This document shows positions 51,764 to 62,354 of a stretch of DNA of 64,000 nt, piece by piece. Source of the DNA: Polycyclovorans sp002706265 (lineage in GTDB: Bacteria > Pseudomonadota > Gammaproteobacteria > Nevskiales > Nevskiaceae). The stretch lies in assembly GCA_963973915.1 (NCBI GenBank), contig CAXBBM010000004.1:124001-188000 (forward strand). Reading direction: 5' to 3'. The notes under the pieces were generated by a model. It searched no databases. It was not told the origin of the DNA and saw only the letters and a program-made list of their open reading frames with translations. The first letter of the stretch is position 1; each line of letters opens with the position of its first letter. Made by a program: the position numbers and the translations under genes.

Positions 51764-52829
51764 CAGTGGTTCGCCTTCTTGATGACCCGCCGCGCCCGCC
51801 AACCCAGATAGTTGGCCATGATCCAGAACGGCTTGAAGGCCGGATTGTGGGTCTGCCTGTGGTGATAACGGTAGTAGATCTGCTGGATGATCACCGCCAG
51901 CCGGAACAGGCCATAGGCTTCATAGAAGGCCCAGTTGTCGCATTTCAGGCCCGAGTGTTCGAGGTAGTAGTCCACCACCTCGCGGCGCGTGAACATGCCC
52001 GGCAGGTGGGTGGGCTGGCGACGCATGAACTGGGCGATGCGGTCATCGCCGGCCTGCGACCAGTAGGCGATCACGCAGCCCAGCTCCATCAGGGGATCGC
52101 CGAGGGTGGCCATTTCCCAGTCGAGCACGCCAATGATTTGTGTGGGGTCTTCGGCCGAGAGCACCAGATTGTCGAAGCGCCAGTCGTTGTGGATCACGCC
52201 GTTGGCCACGTCGTTGGGCATGTTGGCCTTGAGCCAGTCCTGCACGTCCTGAAACTTGAGCACGTTCCAGGTGGGCACCTTGGCCCAGCGCGCGTTCCAG
52301 CCGTCGATCTGGCGCTGCACGTAGCCGCTGCCCTTGCCGAGTTTTTCGAGTGGGGTCGCGCGTACATCGACGCGGTGCAGGGCGATCAGACGGTCCAGCA
52401 TGTTGCGACACAGTTGGCGGGTCTGGGCCGGGCTGAGCGTCATGCCGGGGGGCAGGTTCTTGCGCGGAATGATGCCGGCGATGCGGTCCATCACATAGAA
52501 CTCGCTGCCAATGACCGACACGTCGCTGCAGAACCCGACCATGTTCGGCACATAGGGATAGATCGGCCTGAGCGCCGACTGCACGGTGTATTCGCGGCCC
52601 ATGTCATGCGCGCCCTTGGCCTTGGTGCCCGACGGCGGGCGCCGCAGAATCAGGTCACGATTGGCGTATTCGAGGCGGTAGGTCCAGTTCGATGCGCCGC
52701 CCGCAAACTGGGTGACTGCGGCGGAGCCCTCAAGGACCACCCCCTGCGCCTCAAGCCAGGCCGTGACGGCGGCGGCGTCCAGCCCTTCGCCCTCGCGCAC
52801 GGCGCCGCCGCGGTCGAGCACGCTGTCGC

Positions 52830-52833
<4 letters not shown>
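51763..52833 (-). CDS. APH-family phosphotransferase (ACAD10/11- and LvaA-like)
   Basis: Aminoglycoside-phosphotransferase-fold kinase of 356 residues. It has FAGGASNWTYRLEYANRDLILRRPPSG (in parts; nucleotide loop and Lys/Arg), the catalytic GVIHNDWRFDNLVLS (Asp near 213; the usual HGD is HND) and metal-binding IGVLDWEMATLGDPLMELG (Asp near 236). This subgroup is adjacent or fused to acyl-CoA dehydrogenases, as in mammalian ACAD10/11 and bacterial Lva systems, where it phosphorylates 4-hydroxyacyl-CoA. It overlaps the ACAD gene by ATGA, which supports that role by inference. Confidence 0.9.
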
Positions 52834-54059
<1,226 letters not shown>

Positions 54060-54173
54060 GGGGCGGTTCCTTGGCAAGGATTGGATGGGTCTTGGCCGAT
54101 GCTAGCAGCCCGACGGCGCCGGACCCATGCCGGCGCACCACGACGGTGCGCGTGCTGGGGTCGGCATTGCCGG

Positions 54174-54803
54174 TCAGGGTGTGCCGGCCTTCAGCGCGGC
54201 AAAGCGGGCGGCATCGTTCGCGTAACGCTCGCGCAGCGTGCGTTCCTGACGGGTGATGCCGTCCAGCGCAGCCTGGTGTTCGGTCAGGTCGTTGTTGAAG
54301 GTCTGCAGTTGCTCGGCCAGCCGGGCGGGGATGGGGCGGTCTTCGGCCAGCAGCGCGTCGCGGCGGGTGCGCAAGTCGGCCACGGCAGTCTCGGTGTCGG
54401 CCACGGCCCGTTCCGCCAGCGCCTTGCGCCCCATCACGGCCTCGATGCGACGCTCGCCCTGCAACACCAGTTCGTCGAGGTCACGATAGGTTTCCAGCAG
54501 AAACCGGTCATAGGCGGCTGCGCGCTCGGCCAGGGCCGCCTCTTCTGCGGCGCGGAGCGTGGCTTCGGCCTTGGCCTGGCGCTCGGCTTCGGTGGGCGCC
54601 CGCGGCTGGACTTCAACCACCATGCCGCGCGCGTTGATCACCTGACGCTCGCGGGTGCTGACCTCGGGCGGTGCCACATCGCCGCAGGCCTTGCGGCCAT
54701 GGTCGTCGGTCCAGCAGATGATGCGCGCGGCGGCCGGGTTCAGGGCCAGGGCGGCCAGCAGGCCGGCCATGATCTGCACCTTTGAAACGCCTCGCCTGCT
54801 CAT
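54174..54803 (-). CDS. Exported coiled-coil protein with DUF4124-like N-terminus
   Basis: Periplasmic protein of 209 residues. A signal peptide (VSKVQIMAGLLAALALNPAAA) precedes RIICWTDDHGRKACGD, which resembles the short DUF4124 module with its paired cysteines. The rest (about 60-205) is Ala/Glu/Arg-rich and predicted to form long helices or a coiled coil (EAERQAKAEATLRAAEEAAL and similar). Function unknown. It ends the minus-strand run and starts two bases after pyrE. Confidence 0.8.
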   Translation of the reverse strand: MSRRGVSKVQIMAGLLAALALNPAAARIICWTDDHGRKACGDVAPPEVSTRERQVINARGMVVEVQPRAPTEAERQAKAEATLRAAEEAALAERAAAYDRFLLETYRDLDELVLQGERRIEAVMGRKALAERAVADTETAVADLRTRRDALLAEDRPIPARLAEQLQTFNNDLTEHQAALDGITRQERTLRERYANDAARFAALKAGTP

Positions 54804-54804
54804 G

Positions 54805-55452
54805 TCACCGCACTCCGTATTGCCCTTGGTAGGCGCGAATGGCCGCGCGGGTCGATTCATGCCCGGCATCCTGCGCCAGAAAATCCAGCACCTGATCAAC
54901 GTTGACCAGCGACAGCACCGGCACGCCGGTGTCTGCCGTCATGGCTTCTACCGCAGATTGGCCGGGCACGGGCCCCTGTTCCTGACGATCGAGGGCAATC
55001 AGGGCGGCGACCGGTCGGGCGCCCGCCGCGCGCAGAATGCCCACCGCCTCGCGCAGGGCGGTACCGGCGGTGAGCACGTCATCGACCAGCACCACGCGTT
55101 TGCCCGACAGGTCGGGGCCGACCAGGGTGCCGCCCTCGCCGTGGGCCTTGGCCTCTTTGCGGTTGTAGGCAAAGGGCACGTCGCGGCCTTGTTCCGCCAG
55201 CGCGATGGCCACCGCAGCGGCCAGTGGAATGCCCTTGTAGGCGGGGCCAAACAGGGCATCGAACGGCAGCCGGGCATCGGTCAGGGTGCGCGCGTAGGCC
55301 CGCGCCAGCCGCATCAGAGCGGCGCCGGAGCTGATCTGCCCCAGGTTGAAAAAGTACGGCGACACGCGCCCCGACTTGAGCGTGAATTCACCGAAGCGCA
55401 GCACCTGATGGCTGAGCGCAAGGTCGAGAAAATCACGTTGATGAGGCTGCAT
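54805..55452 (-). CDS. pyrE: Orotate phosphoribosyltransferase
   Basis: Makes orotidine 5'-phosphate from orotate and PRPP, 215 residues. FGEFTLKSGRVSPYFFNLG at the N-terminus, FGPAYKGIPLAAAVAIAL near 68 and the PRPP loop KRVVLVDDVLTAGTALREAV near 119-138 are diagnostic. Divergent from exonuclease III, the usual neighbour in gammaproteobacteria. Confidence 0.97.
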   Translation of the reverse strand: MQPHQRDFLDLALSHQVLRFGEFTLKSGRVSPYFFNLGQISSGAALMRLARAYARTLTDARLPFDALFGPAYKGIPLAAAVAIALAEQGRDVPFAYNRKEAKAHGEGGTLVGPDLSGKRVVLVDDVLTAGTALREAVGILRAAGARPVAALIALDRQEQGPVPGQSAVEAMTADTGVPVLSLVNVDQVLDFLAQDAGHESTRAAIRAYQGQYGVR

Positions 55453-55503
55453 GGGGAGGGCTTTCCGCTAGTCTTGGCGCTTCATTTTACGAGTGAGCCG
55501 CAC

Positions 55504-56274
55504 GTGCGCATCGTCAGCATCAACACCAACGGTATTCGCTCGGCCGCGCGCAAGGGGTTTTTTGAATGGTTGGCGGGTTCCGGTGCCGACGTGGTCTGCG
55601 TGCAGGAGACCAAGGCGCAGACGAGCGACCTGAATGAAGACTTTCGCCCCAAGGGCTGGCATGTGGCCTTTTGCAGCGCGCAGAAGAAGGGCTACGCCGG
55701 GGTTGCGGTGTACAGCCGCCACGCGCCCGATGCCGTGCACGACACGCTGGGCGCGGCCGAATTCGACGATGAAGGACGTTATCTGGCCTTCGACTTGGGG
55801 CCGCTCACCGTGGCCTCGCTGTACCTGCCGTCGGGTTCGTCCGGGCCCGAGCGGCAGGCCTCGAAGGATCGATTTCTGGCCTTCTTCGAACCGCGGCTGC
55901 AGGCGATGGCGCACGACGGCCGCGAGTACGTGCTGTGCGGCGACTGGAACATCGCGCATCAGAACATCGACCTGAAAAACTGGAAGTCGAACCAGAAGAA
56001 TTCCGGCTTCCTGCCGCACGAGCGGGCGTGGATGAGCCGGGTGCTGGACACGCACGGCTGGGTCGATGGCTACCGGCGCCTGTACCCGGATGCGACCGGC
56101 GACGCCTACACCTGGTGGTCAAACCGCGGCAACGCCTGGGCCAACAACGTGGGGTGGCGCATCGACTACCAACTGGTCACCGCCGGCATGGCCTCGCGCC
56201 TGCAACAGGCTTCGGTCTACAAGGCCCAGCGCTTTTCAGACCACGCACCGCTGATCGTCGACTATGCCGACTGA
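55504..56274 (+). CDS. Exodeoxyribonuclease III
   Basis: AP endonuclease/3' exonuclease of 256 residues for base-excision repair. Motifs: RIVSINTNGIRSAARKG at the N-terminus, VVCVQETKAQ (catalytic Glu near 37), VLCGDWNIAHQNIDL (Asp/Asn near 145), WWSNRGNAWANNVGWRIDYQLV and the final FSDHAPLIVDY (Asp-His). The GTG at 55504 gives the family N-terminus VRIVSINTNG. The end overlaps the permease gene by 11 bases. It is closer to the XthA/ExoA group with a short C-terminus than to E. coli XthA itself. Confidence 0.93.
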   Translation: MRIVSINTNGIRSAARKGFFEWLAGSGADVVCVQETKAQTSDLNEDFRPKGWHVAFCSAQKKGYAGVAVYSRHAPDAVHDTLGAAEFDDEGRYLAFDLGPLTVASLYLPSGSSGPERQASKDRFLAFFEPRLQAMAHDGREYVLCGDWNIAHQNIDLKNWKSNQKNSGFLPHERAWMSRVLDTHGWVDGYRRLYPDATGDAYTWWSNRGNAWANNVGWRIDYQLVTAGMASRLQQASVYKAQRFSDHAPLIVDYAD

Positions 56275-57610
56275 CCGCGGCTGGACTGCCGCCTTCGCCG
56301 CCTATGGCCAGCCCTCGGTACGGTCGATGCTGTTCCTGGGTTTTTCGGCCGGGCTGCCGTTTCTGCTGGTGTTCTCGACCCTGTCGGCATGGCTCACGCA
56401 GGCCGGCATCGCGCGCTCCACCATCGGCCTGCTGAGCTGGGTGGGGCTGGCCTACTCCATCAAGTTTTTCTGGGCGCCGGTGGTCGATCGCCTGCCGATT
56501 CCCGGCCTGACGCGCTGGCTGGGCCGGCGCCGCAGCTGGATGCTGCTGGCCCAGACCGGCCTGATCGCCGGGCTGTGCCTGATCGCGATGGGCGATCCGG
56601 CGGCCAATCTGTCGGTGATCGTCTGGGCGGCCCTGCTGGTGGCGTTTTCGTCGGCCACCCAGGACATCGCCATCGACGCCTGGCGCATCGAGGCGGCCGA
56701 GATTGAATTTCAGGGCGCGATGGCCGCCGCCTATCAGCTGGGCTATCGCATCGCGCTGTTGGCGGCCGGGGCCGGTGCGCTGGTGATGGCCAGCCGGTTC
56801 GACTGGTCGGTGGCCTATCTGGCCATGGCCGCGCTGGTGGGCATCGGCGTGCTGACCACGCTGCTGATCAGCGAGCCTGCGGCGCAACTGGACCGGGCGG
56901 CCCTGGCCAACGAAGCGCGGGTTTCGGCGTTTCTCGACCGCCGGGCGCACTGGCCCGGCCCGCTGCGCAGTGCCGGCGCGTGGCTCACCGGAGCGGTGGT
57001 CTGCCCGTTTCTGGACTTCTTTTCGCGCAACGGCCTGCGCACGGCGCTGTTGATGCTGGCGTTCATCGGTGCCTTTCGCCTGCCCGACATCACCATGGGG
57101 GTCATGGCCAACCCGTTCTATCTCGACATGGGCTACACGCTGGAACAGATTGCAGCGGTCGCCAAGGTCTACGGCGTGATCATGACCATTGCCGGGGCGG
57201 CGCTGGGCGGGCTGGCCGTGTTCCGACTGGGGCTGTTTGCATCGTTGATGATCGGCGGGGTGCTGGCGATGCTCACCAATCTGAGCTTCACGGCCCTGGC
57301 CCTGCTGCCCGAGCCGGGCATTGGCGGGCTGACCATGGTCATCAGCGCCGAGAATCTGGCGTCGGGCTTTGCCGGGTCGGCGTTCATCGCCTATCTGTCG
57401 AGCCTCACCAACACCCTGTACACCGCCACCCAGTACGCCTTGTTCTCGTCGCTGTTCACCCTGCCCGGCAAGCTGCTGGCCGGCGGATCGGGCTTCGTCG
57501 TCGAGGCCGCGGGGTACCCCGTGTTTTTTGCCTACACCGCCGCGCTGGGGCTGCCGGCGTTGCTGTTGGTCATGGGCTTGCGGCGGCGCGCGGCGACTCA
57601 GACCGCGTAG
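56264..57610 (+). CDS. ampG: AmpG-like muropeptide permease (MFS)
   Basis: Inner-membrane permease of 448 residues with about 12-14 hydrophobic segments. SMLFLGFSAGLPFLLVFSTLSAWL and GLAYSIKFFWAPVVDRLPIP (with the D-R pair) plus SSATQDIAIDAWRIE match AmpG, which imports GlcNAc-anhydro-MurNAc peptides for cell-wall recycling. It overlaps the exonuclease gene by 11 bases. Related transporters of other substrates cannot be excluded. Confidence 0.9.
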   Translation: MPTDRGWTAAFAAYGQPSVRSMLFLGFSAGLPFLLVFSTLSAWLTQAGIARSTIGLLSWVGLAYSIKFFWAPVVDRLPIPGLTRWLGRRRSWMLLAQTGLIAGLCLIAMGDPAANLSVIVWAALLVAFSSATQDIAIDAWRIEAAEIEFQGAMAAAYQLGYRIALLAAGAGALVMASRFDWSVAYLAMAALVGIGVLTTLLISEPAAQLDRAALANEARVSAFLDRRAHWPGPLRSAGAWLTGAVVCPFLDFFSRNGLRTALLMLAFIGAFRLPDITMGVMANPFYLDMGYTLEQIAAVAKVYGVIMTIAGAALGGLAVFRLGLFASLMIGGVLAMLTNLSFTALALLPEPGIGGLTMVISAENLASGFAGSAFIAYLSSLTNTLYTATQYALFSSLFTLPGKLLAGGSGFVVEAAGYPVFFAYTAALGLPALLLVMGLRRRAATQTA

Positions 57611-57667
57611 CCCGCTCCGGGTGCGCCCGGCCCGCTGCTGTCTCCAATCGGCCGCCGGTGAGGCGAA

Positions 57668-57973
57668 TTACGGGGCGATGCCGATCTCGTCTAGGTGATC
57701 CAGAGGCGCGCGCTGGGCATCGGTGGACAGTCGGCCGTCCTCCAGCCCGAAGTCGTCGCGCTCGGTGTCGTAGGCCCCTTCGAGGTCTTCGGGCGCGGCG
57801 CAGGGCACGGCGGCCAATTCGAGCCAGATGTCGAAGTCGTATTCATCGAGGGTGCCGTCGTAGTGCTGGACGAGCACCAGTTCGTGCTCAAGGTCGAGTC
57901 CGACGATTTCGAAGGTCTGTTGCGGGGCCTCAAACCACTGGCCGACCGACATCTCACTGAGCCACTGAGCCAT
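57668..57973 (-). CDS. Small acidic conserved protein, DUF6763-like
   Basis: Protein of 101 residues, very acidic: FEIVGLDLEHELVLVQHYDG, then TLDEYDFDIWLELAAVPCAA and EDLEGAYDTERDDFGLED. The layout resembles a small gammaproteobacterial DUF6763-type family that I recognise from memory. Function unknown. GAGGACAC precedes the ATG. Confidence 0.7.
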   Translation of the reverse strand: MAQWLSEMSVGQWFEAPQQTFEIVGLDLEHELVLVQHYDGTLDEYDFDIWLELAAVPCAAPEDLEGAYDTERDDFGLEDGRLSTDAQRAPLDHLDEIGIAP

Positions 57974-58052
57974 GTGTGTCCTCCTGCTGCGGAATATGAC
58001 GCGCTGACCTCAGTTCTACGCCGGTCGCTGCGGCGCGGCAACCCGCCGCCGA

Positions 58053-59084
58053 TCAGGGGCAGGGAATGGTGTACCGCTGGTGAAGCGCGTCGATGCCCTT
58101 GATCACCTCGTCGCTGAGTTCGACCGCGACGCTGGCCAGGTTGGCGGCCAGTTGGGTCGGCGTGGTGGCGCCGATGATGGTGCTGGTGACGAAGGGTTGC
58201 TGGTTGACGAAGGCCAGCGCCAGATGGACCGGGTCCAGCCCGTGGTCGCGGGCCAGCGACACGTAGGCGCGGGTCGCGGCCACGCCCTGCTCGCCGTTGT
58301 AGCGCGAGAAGCGTTTGAACAGGGTCAGGCGGCCATTGGCGGGCCAGATGTCGCCCAGATACTTGCCGCTGAGCATGCCGAAGGCCAAGGGCGAATAGGC
58401 CAGCAGCCCGACCTGTTCACGGTGCGCAAACTCGGCCAGGCCGATCTCGAAGCTGCGGTTGAGCAGCGAGTACGGGTTCTGGATGCTGGCGATGCGTGGC
58501 AGGCCGGCATCGCGTGACAGCCGCAGGTATTCGGCCACGCCCCACGGGGTTTCGTTGGAGACGCCGATGTGGCGCACCTTGCCACTCTGCACCAGGGTTT
58601 CGAGCGCGCGCAGGGTTTCTTCGATGGGCGCGCCGAGGCGGTCGTTGTGGGTGTAGCTGAGCTTGCCGAAATAGTTGGTGGGGCGCTCGGGCCAGTGCAA
58701 CTGGTACAGGTCGATCACGTCGGTCTGCAGCCGTTTCAGGCTGGCTTCGCAGGCCGCGATGACCTGTTCGCGGGTCAGTCGCGGGCCGCCGCGCACGTAG
58801 CTGACCATGCCCGGCCCCATCGCCTTGGTGGCCAGCAGCACCTCGTTGCGGCGCCCGGTCTTGCTGAACCAGTTGCCGATGATGCGTTCGGTCGCGCCGT
58901 AGGTTTCTTCCATGGGCGGCACCGGATACATCTCGGCGGCGTCGAGCAGATTCACGCCGGCCGCCAGCGCCTGGTCGATCTGCGCGTGGGCCTCGGACTC
59001 GGTGTTCTGCTGGCCCCAGGTCATGGTGCCGAGCGTCAGCAGGCTGACGTCGAGGCCGGTCTGGCCCAGCGGGCGGGTAATCAC
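58053..59084 (-). CDS. NADP(H)-dependent aldo-keto reductase, Tas-like
   Basis: Aldo-keto reductase of 343 residues, close to E. coli Tas in length and motifs: LLTLGTMTWGQQNTESEAHA, NLLDAAEMYPVPPMEETYG (catalytic Asp/Tyr), DVIDLYQLHWPERPTNYFGK (His) and SNETPWGVAEYLRL. AAGGAG eight bases before the GTG at 59084 decides the start, and this GTG overlaps the phosphoribulokinase stop. Confidence 0.92.
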   Translation of the reverse strand: MITRPLGQTGLDVSLLTLGTMTWGQQNTESEAHAQIDQALAAGVNLLDAAEMYPVPPMEETYGATERIIGNWFSKTGRRNEVLLATKAMGPGMVSYVRGGPRLTREQVIAACEASLKRLQTDVIDLYQLHWPERPTNYFGKLSYTHNDRLGAPIEETLRALETLVQSGKVRHIGVSNETPWGVAEYLRLSRDAGLPRIASIQNPYSLLNRSFEIGLAEFAHREQVGLLAYSPLAFGMLSGKYLGDIWPANGRLTLFKRFSRYNGEQGVAATRAYVSLARDHGLDPVHLALAFVNQQPFVTSTIIGATTPTQLAANLASVAVELSDEVIKGIDALHQRYTIPCP

Positions 59085-59965
59085 GAAACGACTCCTTGGG
59101 GAATGCGGGTGACCAGCGCTTTGACCGCGGGTGTGAGGATGCGCAGCATCGCCTCGCCGATCAGCGCGCCGGGAATCACCAGCGTTTGCGGGTGTGACAC
59201 GAAGGACCCGGGCAGCTCGGCCTGCAGCGCCTCGACATCCATCTGGATGCGGCCATTCGGGCGGAAATGGGCGACCACCAGGCTCTCGTCCGGCCCGGGG
59301 ATGTCGCGCACCACGAACGGATTCGAGGTATCGACCAGCGGCACGCGCTGAAAATTGATGTCGGTGCGCGAAAACTGCGGCGTGATGTAGGTCACGTAGT
59401 CCGGCAGGCGACGCAGGATGTTGGTCATCACGTCTTCGGGCCGGTGGCCGCGCTCGTCGGTGTCGCGGCGAATTTTCTGAATCCACTCCAGGTTGATGAC
59501 CGGCGTCACGCCAATCAGCAGGTCCATGTGCTTCTGGATGTCGACGTCATCGCCCACATGGCCGCCGTGCAGGCCTTCGTAGATGAGCAGGTCGCTGCGC
59601 TTGGGCAGGCGCTCCCACGGGGTGAAGGTGCCGGGCGGCTGGCCCGCCGCGTCGCCCTCGGCCTGGGTGTGCAGGTAACGGCGAATCTTGCCGGTGCCGG
59701 TCTTGGCGTACTCGGCCAGGCAGGCTTCCAGCCGTTCCAGAAGGTTTCCGGCCGGTCCGAACAGCGAGAAGTTTTCCCCGCGGATACGCGCACGTTCGAT
59801 GGCCGTTCGCAGCTGTTCGCGGTCGTAAGCATGAAAAGCGTCGCCCTCGATCACGGCGGCTTCGACGTTCAGATCGCGGGTGATGTCCAGCAACACGCGC
59901 AGCGCGGTGCTGGTGCCCGCGCCGCTGGCGCCGGTGATGCCGATGATGGGATGGGCAAGGCTCAT
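59081..59965 (-). CDS. prkB: Phosphoribulokinase (proteobacterial class I)
   Basis: ATP-dependent kinase of 294 residues. The P-loop is GITGASGAGTSTAL (near 9-22), with EGDAFHAYDRE (near 40), LLIYEGLHGGHVGDDVDIQKH (Walker-B-like) and DERGHRPEDVMTNILRRLPDY near 175. In autotrophs it forms ribulose-1,5-bisphosphate; many non-autotrophic gammaproteobacteria keep a PrkB homologue of unclear role. No Rubisco or other Calvin gene lies in the window, so function is open. Confidence 0.93.
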   Translation of the reverse strand: MSLAHPIIGITGASGAGTSTALRVLLDITRDLNVEAAVIEGDAFHAYDREQLRTAIERARIRGENFSLFGPAGNLLERLEACLAEYAKTGTGKIRRYLHTQAEGDAAGQPPGTFTPWERLPKRSDLLIYEGLHGGHVGDDVDIQKHMDLLIGVTPVINLEWIQKIRRDTDERGHRPEDVMTNILRRLPDYVTYITPQFSRTDINFQRVPLVDTSNPFVVRDIPGPDESLVVAHFRPNGRIQMDVEALQAELPGSFVSHPQTLVIPGALIGEAMLRILTPAVKALVTRIPQGVVS

Positions 59966-60004
59966 AGAGGCACCGCAGAAAATCCGGGGGCTACTTATCC
60001 CACA

Positions 60005-60736
60005 TCACGCTTGTTTCGTGTGCGTGTCATCCCGGCGTTCATAGGCCAGATCGAACACCGAATGGCCCAGCCGCTCGCCGCGCCGCTCGAACCGGGTGAG
60101 GATGCGCTCGGGCGGTTTCGGCACGTAATCGGCGGTGGCGCTGAGGTTGCGCAGCCGCGGTTCGGCGTTGAGCACCTCGACCATCTGCACTGCGTAGTCG
60201 GCCCAGTCGGTGGCCAGCAGCAGCCGTCCGCCGGGCTTGAGCACGCGCACGGCGCGAGCGGCCAGTGCCGGCTGCACCAGCCGTCGCTTGTTGTGCCGCT
60301 TCTTGTGCCAGGGATCGGGAAACTGGATGACCAGTTCATCCAGCGCCGCGTCGGCGATGCACCGGTCCAGCACCTCGACCGCGTCGTGGCTGTAGACGCG
60401 CACGTTGGTCAGCTTGGCCGCGTGCACCCGCGACAGCAGGTGGCCGACACCGGGGCGGTGTACTTCGACGCCAATGAAATCGTTCTGCGGCTGGGCGCCT
60501 GCGCGGGCCAGCAGGTAGTCGCCCACGCCAAAGCCAATCTCGAACACCAGCGGCGCCACGCGGCCGAAGCATTGCGCGGCGTCCAGCGGCTGTCCGGCAT
60601 CGAGGCCGTAGCGCGGCAGCAGGTCGTCGAGGGCGGTTTGCTGGCCCACGGTCATCCGCCCTTCGCGGCGCACGAAGGAGCGAATGGGCCGGTGGTGCGC
60701 TGGGGCGCCGGGCCCGGCAGCGTTGTCTTCGGTCAC
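60005..60736 (-). CDS. trmB: tRNA (guanine-N7-)-methyltransferase
   Basis: Methylates G46 of tRNA, 243 residues. PLVFEIGFGVGDYLLARAG (SAM motif I, near 65), LDELVIQFPDPWHKKRHNKRRLV (near 143-165, in parts) and the C-terminal SVFDLAYERR are typical. The N-terminus RPIRSFVRREGRMTVGQQ matches the family and supports the GTG at 60736, which overlaps the thiG stop. Confidence 0.95.
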   Translation of the reverse strand: MTEDNAAGPGAPAHHRPIRSFVRREGRMTVGQQTALDDLLPRYGLDAGQPLDAAQCFGRVAPLVFEIGFGVGDYLLARAGAQPQNDFIGVEVHRPGVGHLLSRVHAAKLTNVRVYSHDAVEVLDRCIADAALDELVIQFPDPWHKKRHNKRRLVQPALAARAVRVLKPGGRLLLATDWADYAVQMVEVLNAEPRLRNLSATADYVPKPPERILTRFERRGERLGHSVFDLAYERRDDTHTKQA

Positions 60737-61518
60737 GTGGCCAGGCCGTCGAGCGGAGATGACGCCGAGGCATAGCGGCGGCGGGGCATGCGCCCGGCCA
60801 GAAACGCCTCGCGCCCGGCCTCGATGGCCTTTTTCATGGCCGAGGCCATCAGCACCGGCTGCCGCGCTTCGGCGATGGCGGTGTTCATCAGCACGCCGTC
60901 GCAGCCCAGTTCCATGGCGATGGCGGCATCGCTGGCGGTGCCGACGCCGGCATCGACAATGATCGGCACCGTGGCGTTTTCGATGATGGTCATCATGTTG
61001 TAGCGGTTCTGGATGCCCAGGCCCGAGCCGATGGGCGCCGCCAGCGGCATCACCGCGACGCAGCCCATGGCTTCGAGTCGCTTGCACAGAATCGGGTCAT
61101 CGCTGCAATAGACCATCACGTCGAAGCCGTCGTGGATCAGCGTTTCAGCGGCGGCCAGCGTGGCGGTCATGTCGGGATACAGGGTCTTGGCATCGCCCAG
61201 CACTTCGAGCTTGACCAGCTTGTGCCCATCGAGCAGTTCACGCGCCAGGCGGCAGGTTTGCACGGCATCGTCGGCGGTGTAGCAGCCGGCGGTATTGGGC
61301 AACAGGGTGAACTGCTCCGGCGGCAGCACGTCGAGCAGATTCGGCTCGCCGGGATGCTGGCCAAGATTGGTGCGGCGCAGGGCCACGGTGACGATGCGGG
61401 CACCGCTGGCCTCGATGGCCGCGCGGGTCTCGGCAAAGTCGCGGTATTTGCCGGTGCCCACCAGCAGGCGCGAGTCGTAGCGCTGGCCGGCAATGGTCAA
61501 AGGGTGAGGGTCGGTCAT
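60733..61518 (-). CDS. thiG: Thiazole synthase
   Basis: Makes the thiamine thiazole phosphate from deoxyxylulose phosphate, dehydroglycine and ThiS-thiocarboxylate, 261 residues. YDSRLLVGTGKYRDF near 14, TVALRR, HKLVKLEVLGDAKTLYPD (Schiff-base Lys near 100) and APIGSGLGIQNRYNM near 160 are clear. thiS is normally just upstream; no ThiS-like frame ending in GG exists between 61519 and 62355, so it must lie elsewhere. Overlaps trmB by GTGA. Confidence 0.96.
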   Translation of the reverse strand: MTDPHPLTIAGQRYDSRLLVGTGKYRDFAETRAAIEASGARIVTVALRRTNLGQHPGEPNLLDVLPPEQFTLLPNTAGCYTADDAVQTCRLARELLDGHKLVKLEVLGDAKTLYPDMTATLAAAETLIHDGFDVMVYCSDDPILCKRLEAMGCVAVMPLAAPIGSGLGIQNRYNMMTIIENATVPIIVDAGVGTASDAAIAMELGCDGVLMNTAIAEARQPVLMASAMKKAIEAGREAFLAGRMPRRRYASASSPLDGLAT

Positions 61519-61593
61519 GACATCGGGGCCTTGATCGGTAGCAAAAATGAGAGGGTCACGACATGGCGCCGGGGCGATGGCGCCAAAGCGGCG

Positions 61594-62301
61594 TCACACG
61601 GCAGGTTCAGGCGCGGGGCTGATGTCCGGTGACGGGCTGGGCCGGGGCGGAATGCCTTCAGGCTCGCCCCTGAACCGGGGCTGCGTATTGAGCACGTAGA
61701 TGTCGAGCACCGCCTTGAAGCGCGCCAGAATTTCGCGCATGGGATCGCGTCGCCCGTAATCGTCGCTGTTGCCGACCCGCGCCAGATAGGCCACCGAGGT
61801 GCGCACGCCCAACTGGCGGGCAATGAACAGCGCACGCGGCGCGTGGTAGTGATGGGTAATGATCGTGTAGCGGGGCAGGCCCCAAACCGTTTGCGCCCGC
61901 ACGATGCTGTCGAAGGTGCGAAAGCCGGCGAAGTCCATGGTGATGTCTTCACCCGGTACGCCCAGCTCGACCAGGGCGCGGCGCATCTGCCGCGGCTCAT
62001 TGTAGGTTTCGTCCGGATTGGCGCCCGACACGATCAGGTGTTGCACCTTGTTGGCGTGATACAGCTCCGCTGCCGCGCGGATGCGGCCCTCGAATTCTTG
62101 ATTGGGGCCGCCGCTGCGTGAGCGGTGGCTGGTGCCCAGAATCAGCCCGACCTCGGTTTCGGGCAGCAGCGCCAGGTCTTTGTAGAGGCTGGATTTGGTG
62201 CTGTTGATCACCCAGCGATTGGCGCCCAGCACCAGCAGGGCAAAGACGAAAAAGCCCAGCAACAACCAGCGAAAGGTGCGACGGCGTACGGAGGGCCGCA
62301 T
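61594..62301 (-). CDS. YdcF/SanA-family membrane protein
   Basis: Protein of 235 residues with one N-terminal helix (WLLLGFFVFALLVLGANRWV, about 11-30) and a DUF218 domain: EVGLILGTSHRSRSGGPNQEF, HLIVSGANPDETYNEPRQM, ITMDFAGFRTFDSIVRAQ and YTIITHHYHAPRALFIAR. The SanA branch is implicated in envelope permeability. The C-terminal tail is Pro-rich (IPPRPSPSPDISPAPEP). The ATG at 62301 is one codon inside a GTG at 62304. Confidence 0.9.
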   Translation of the reverse strand: MRPSVRRRTFRWLLLGFFVFALLVLGANRWVINSTKSSLYKDLALLPETEVGLILGTSHRSRSGGPNQEFEGRIRAAAELYHANKVQHLIVSGANPDETYNEPRQMRRALVELGVPGEDITMDFAGFRTFDSIVRAQTVWGLPRYTIITHHYHAPRALFIARQLGVRTSVAYLARVGNSDDYGRRDPMREILARFKAVLDIYVLNTQPRFRGEPEGIPPRPSPSPDISPAPEPAV

Positions 62302-62354
62302 CACGGCAATCCTGTCATTCGGGGAGGGGCAGTCGCGGGGGTCATGGCGCCAGT

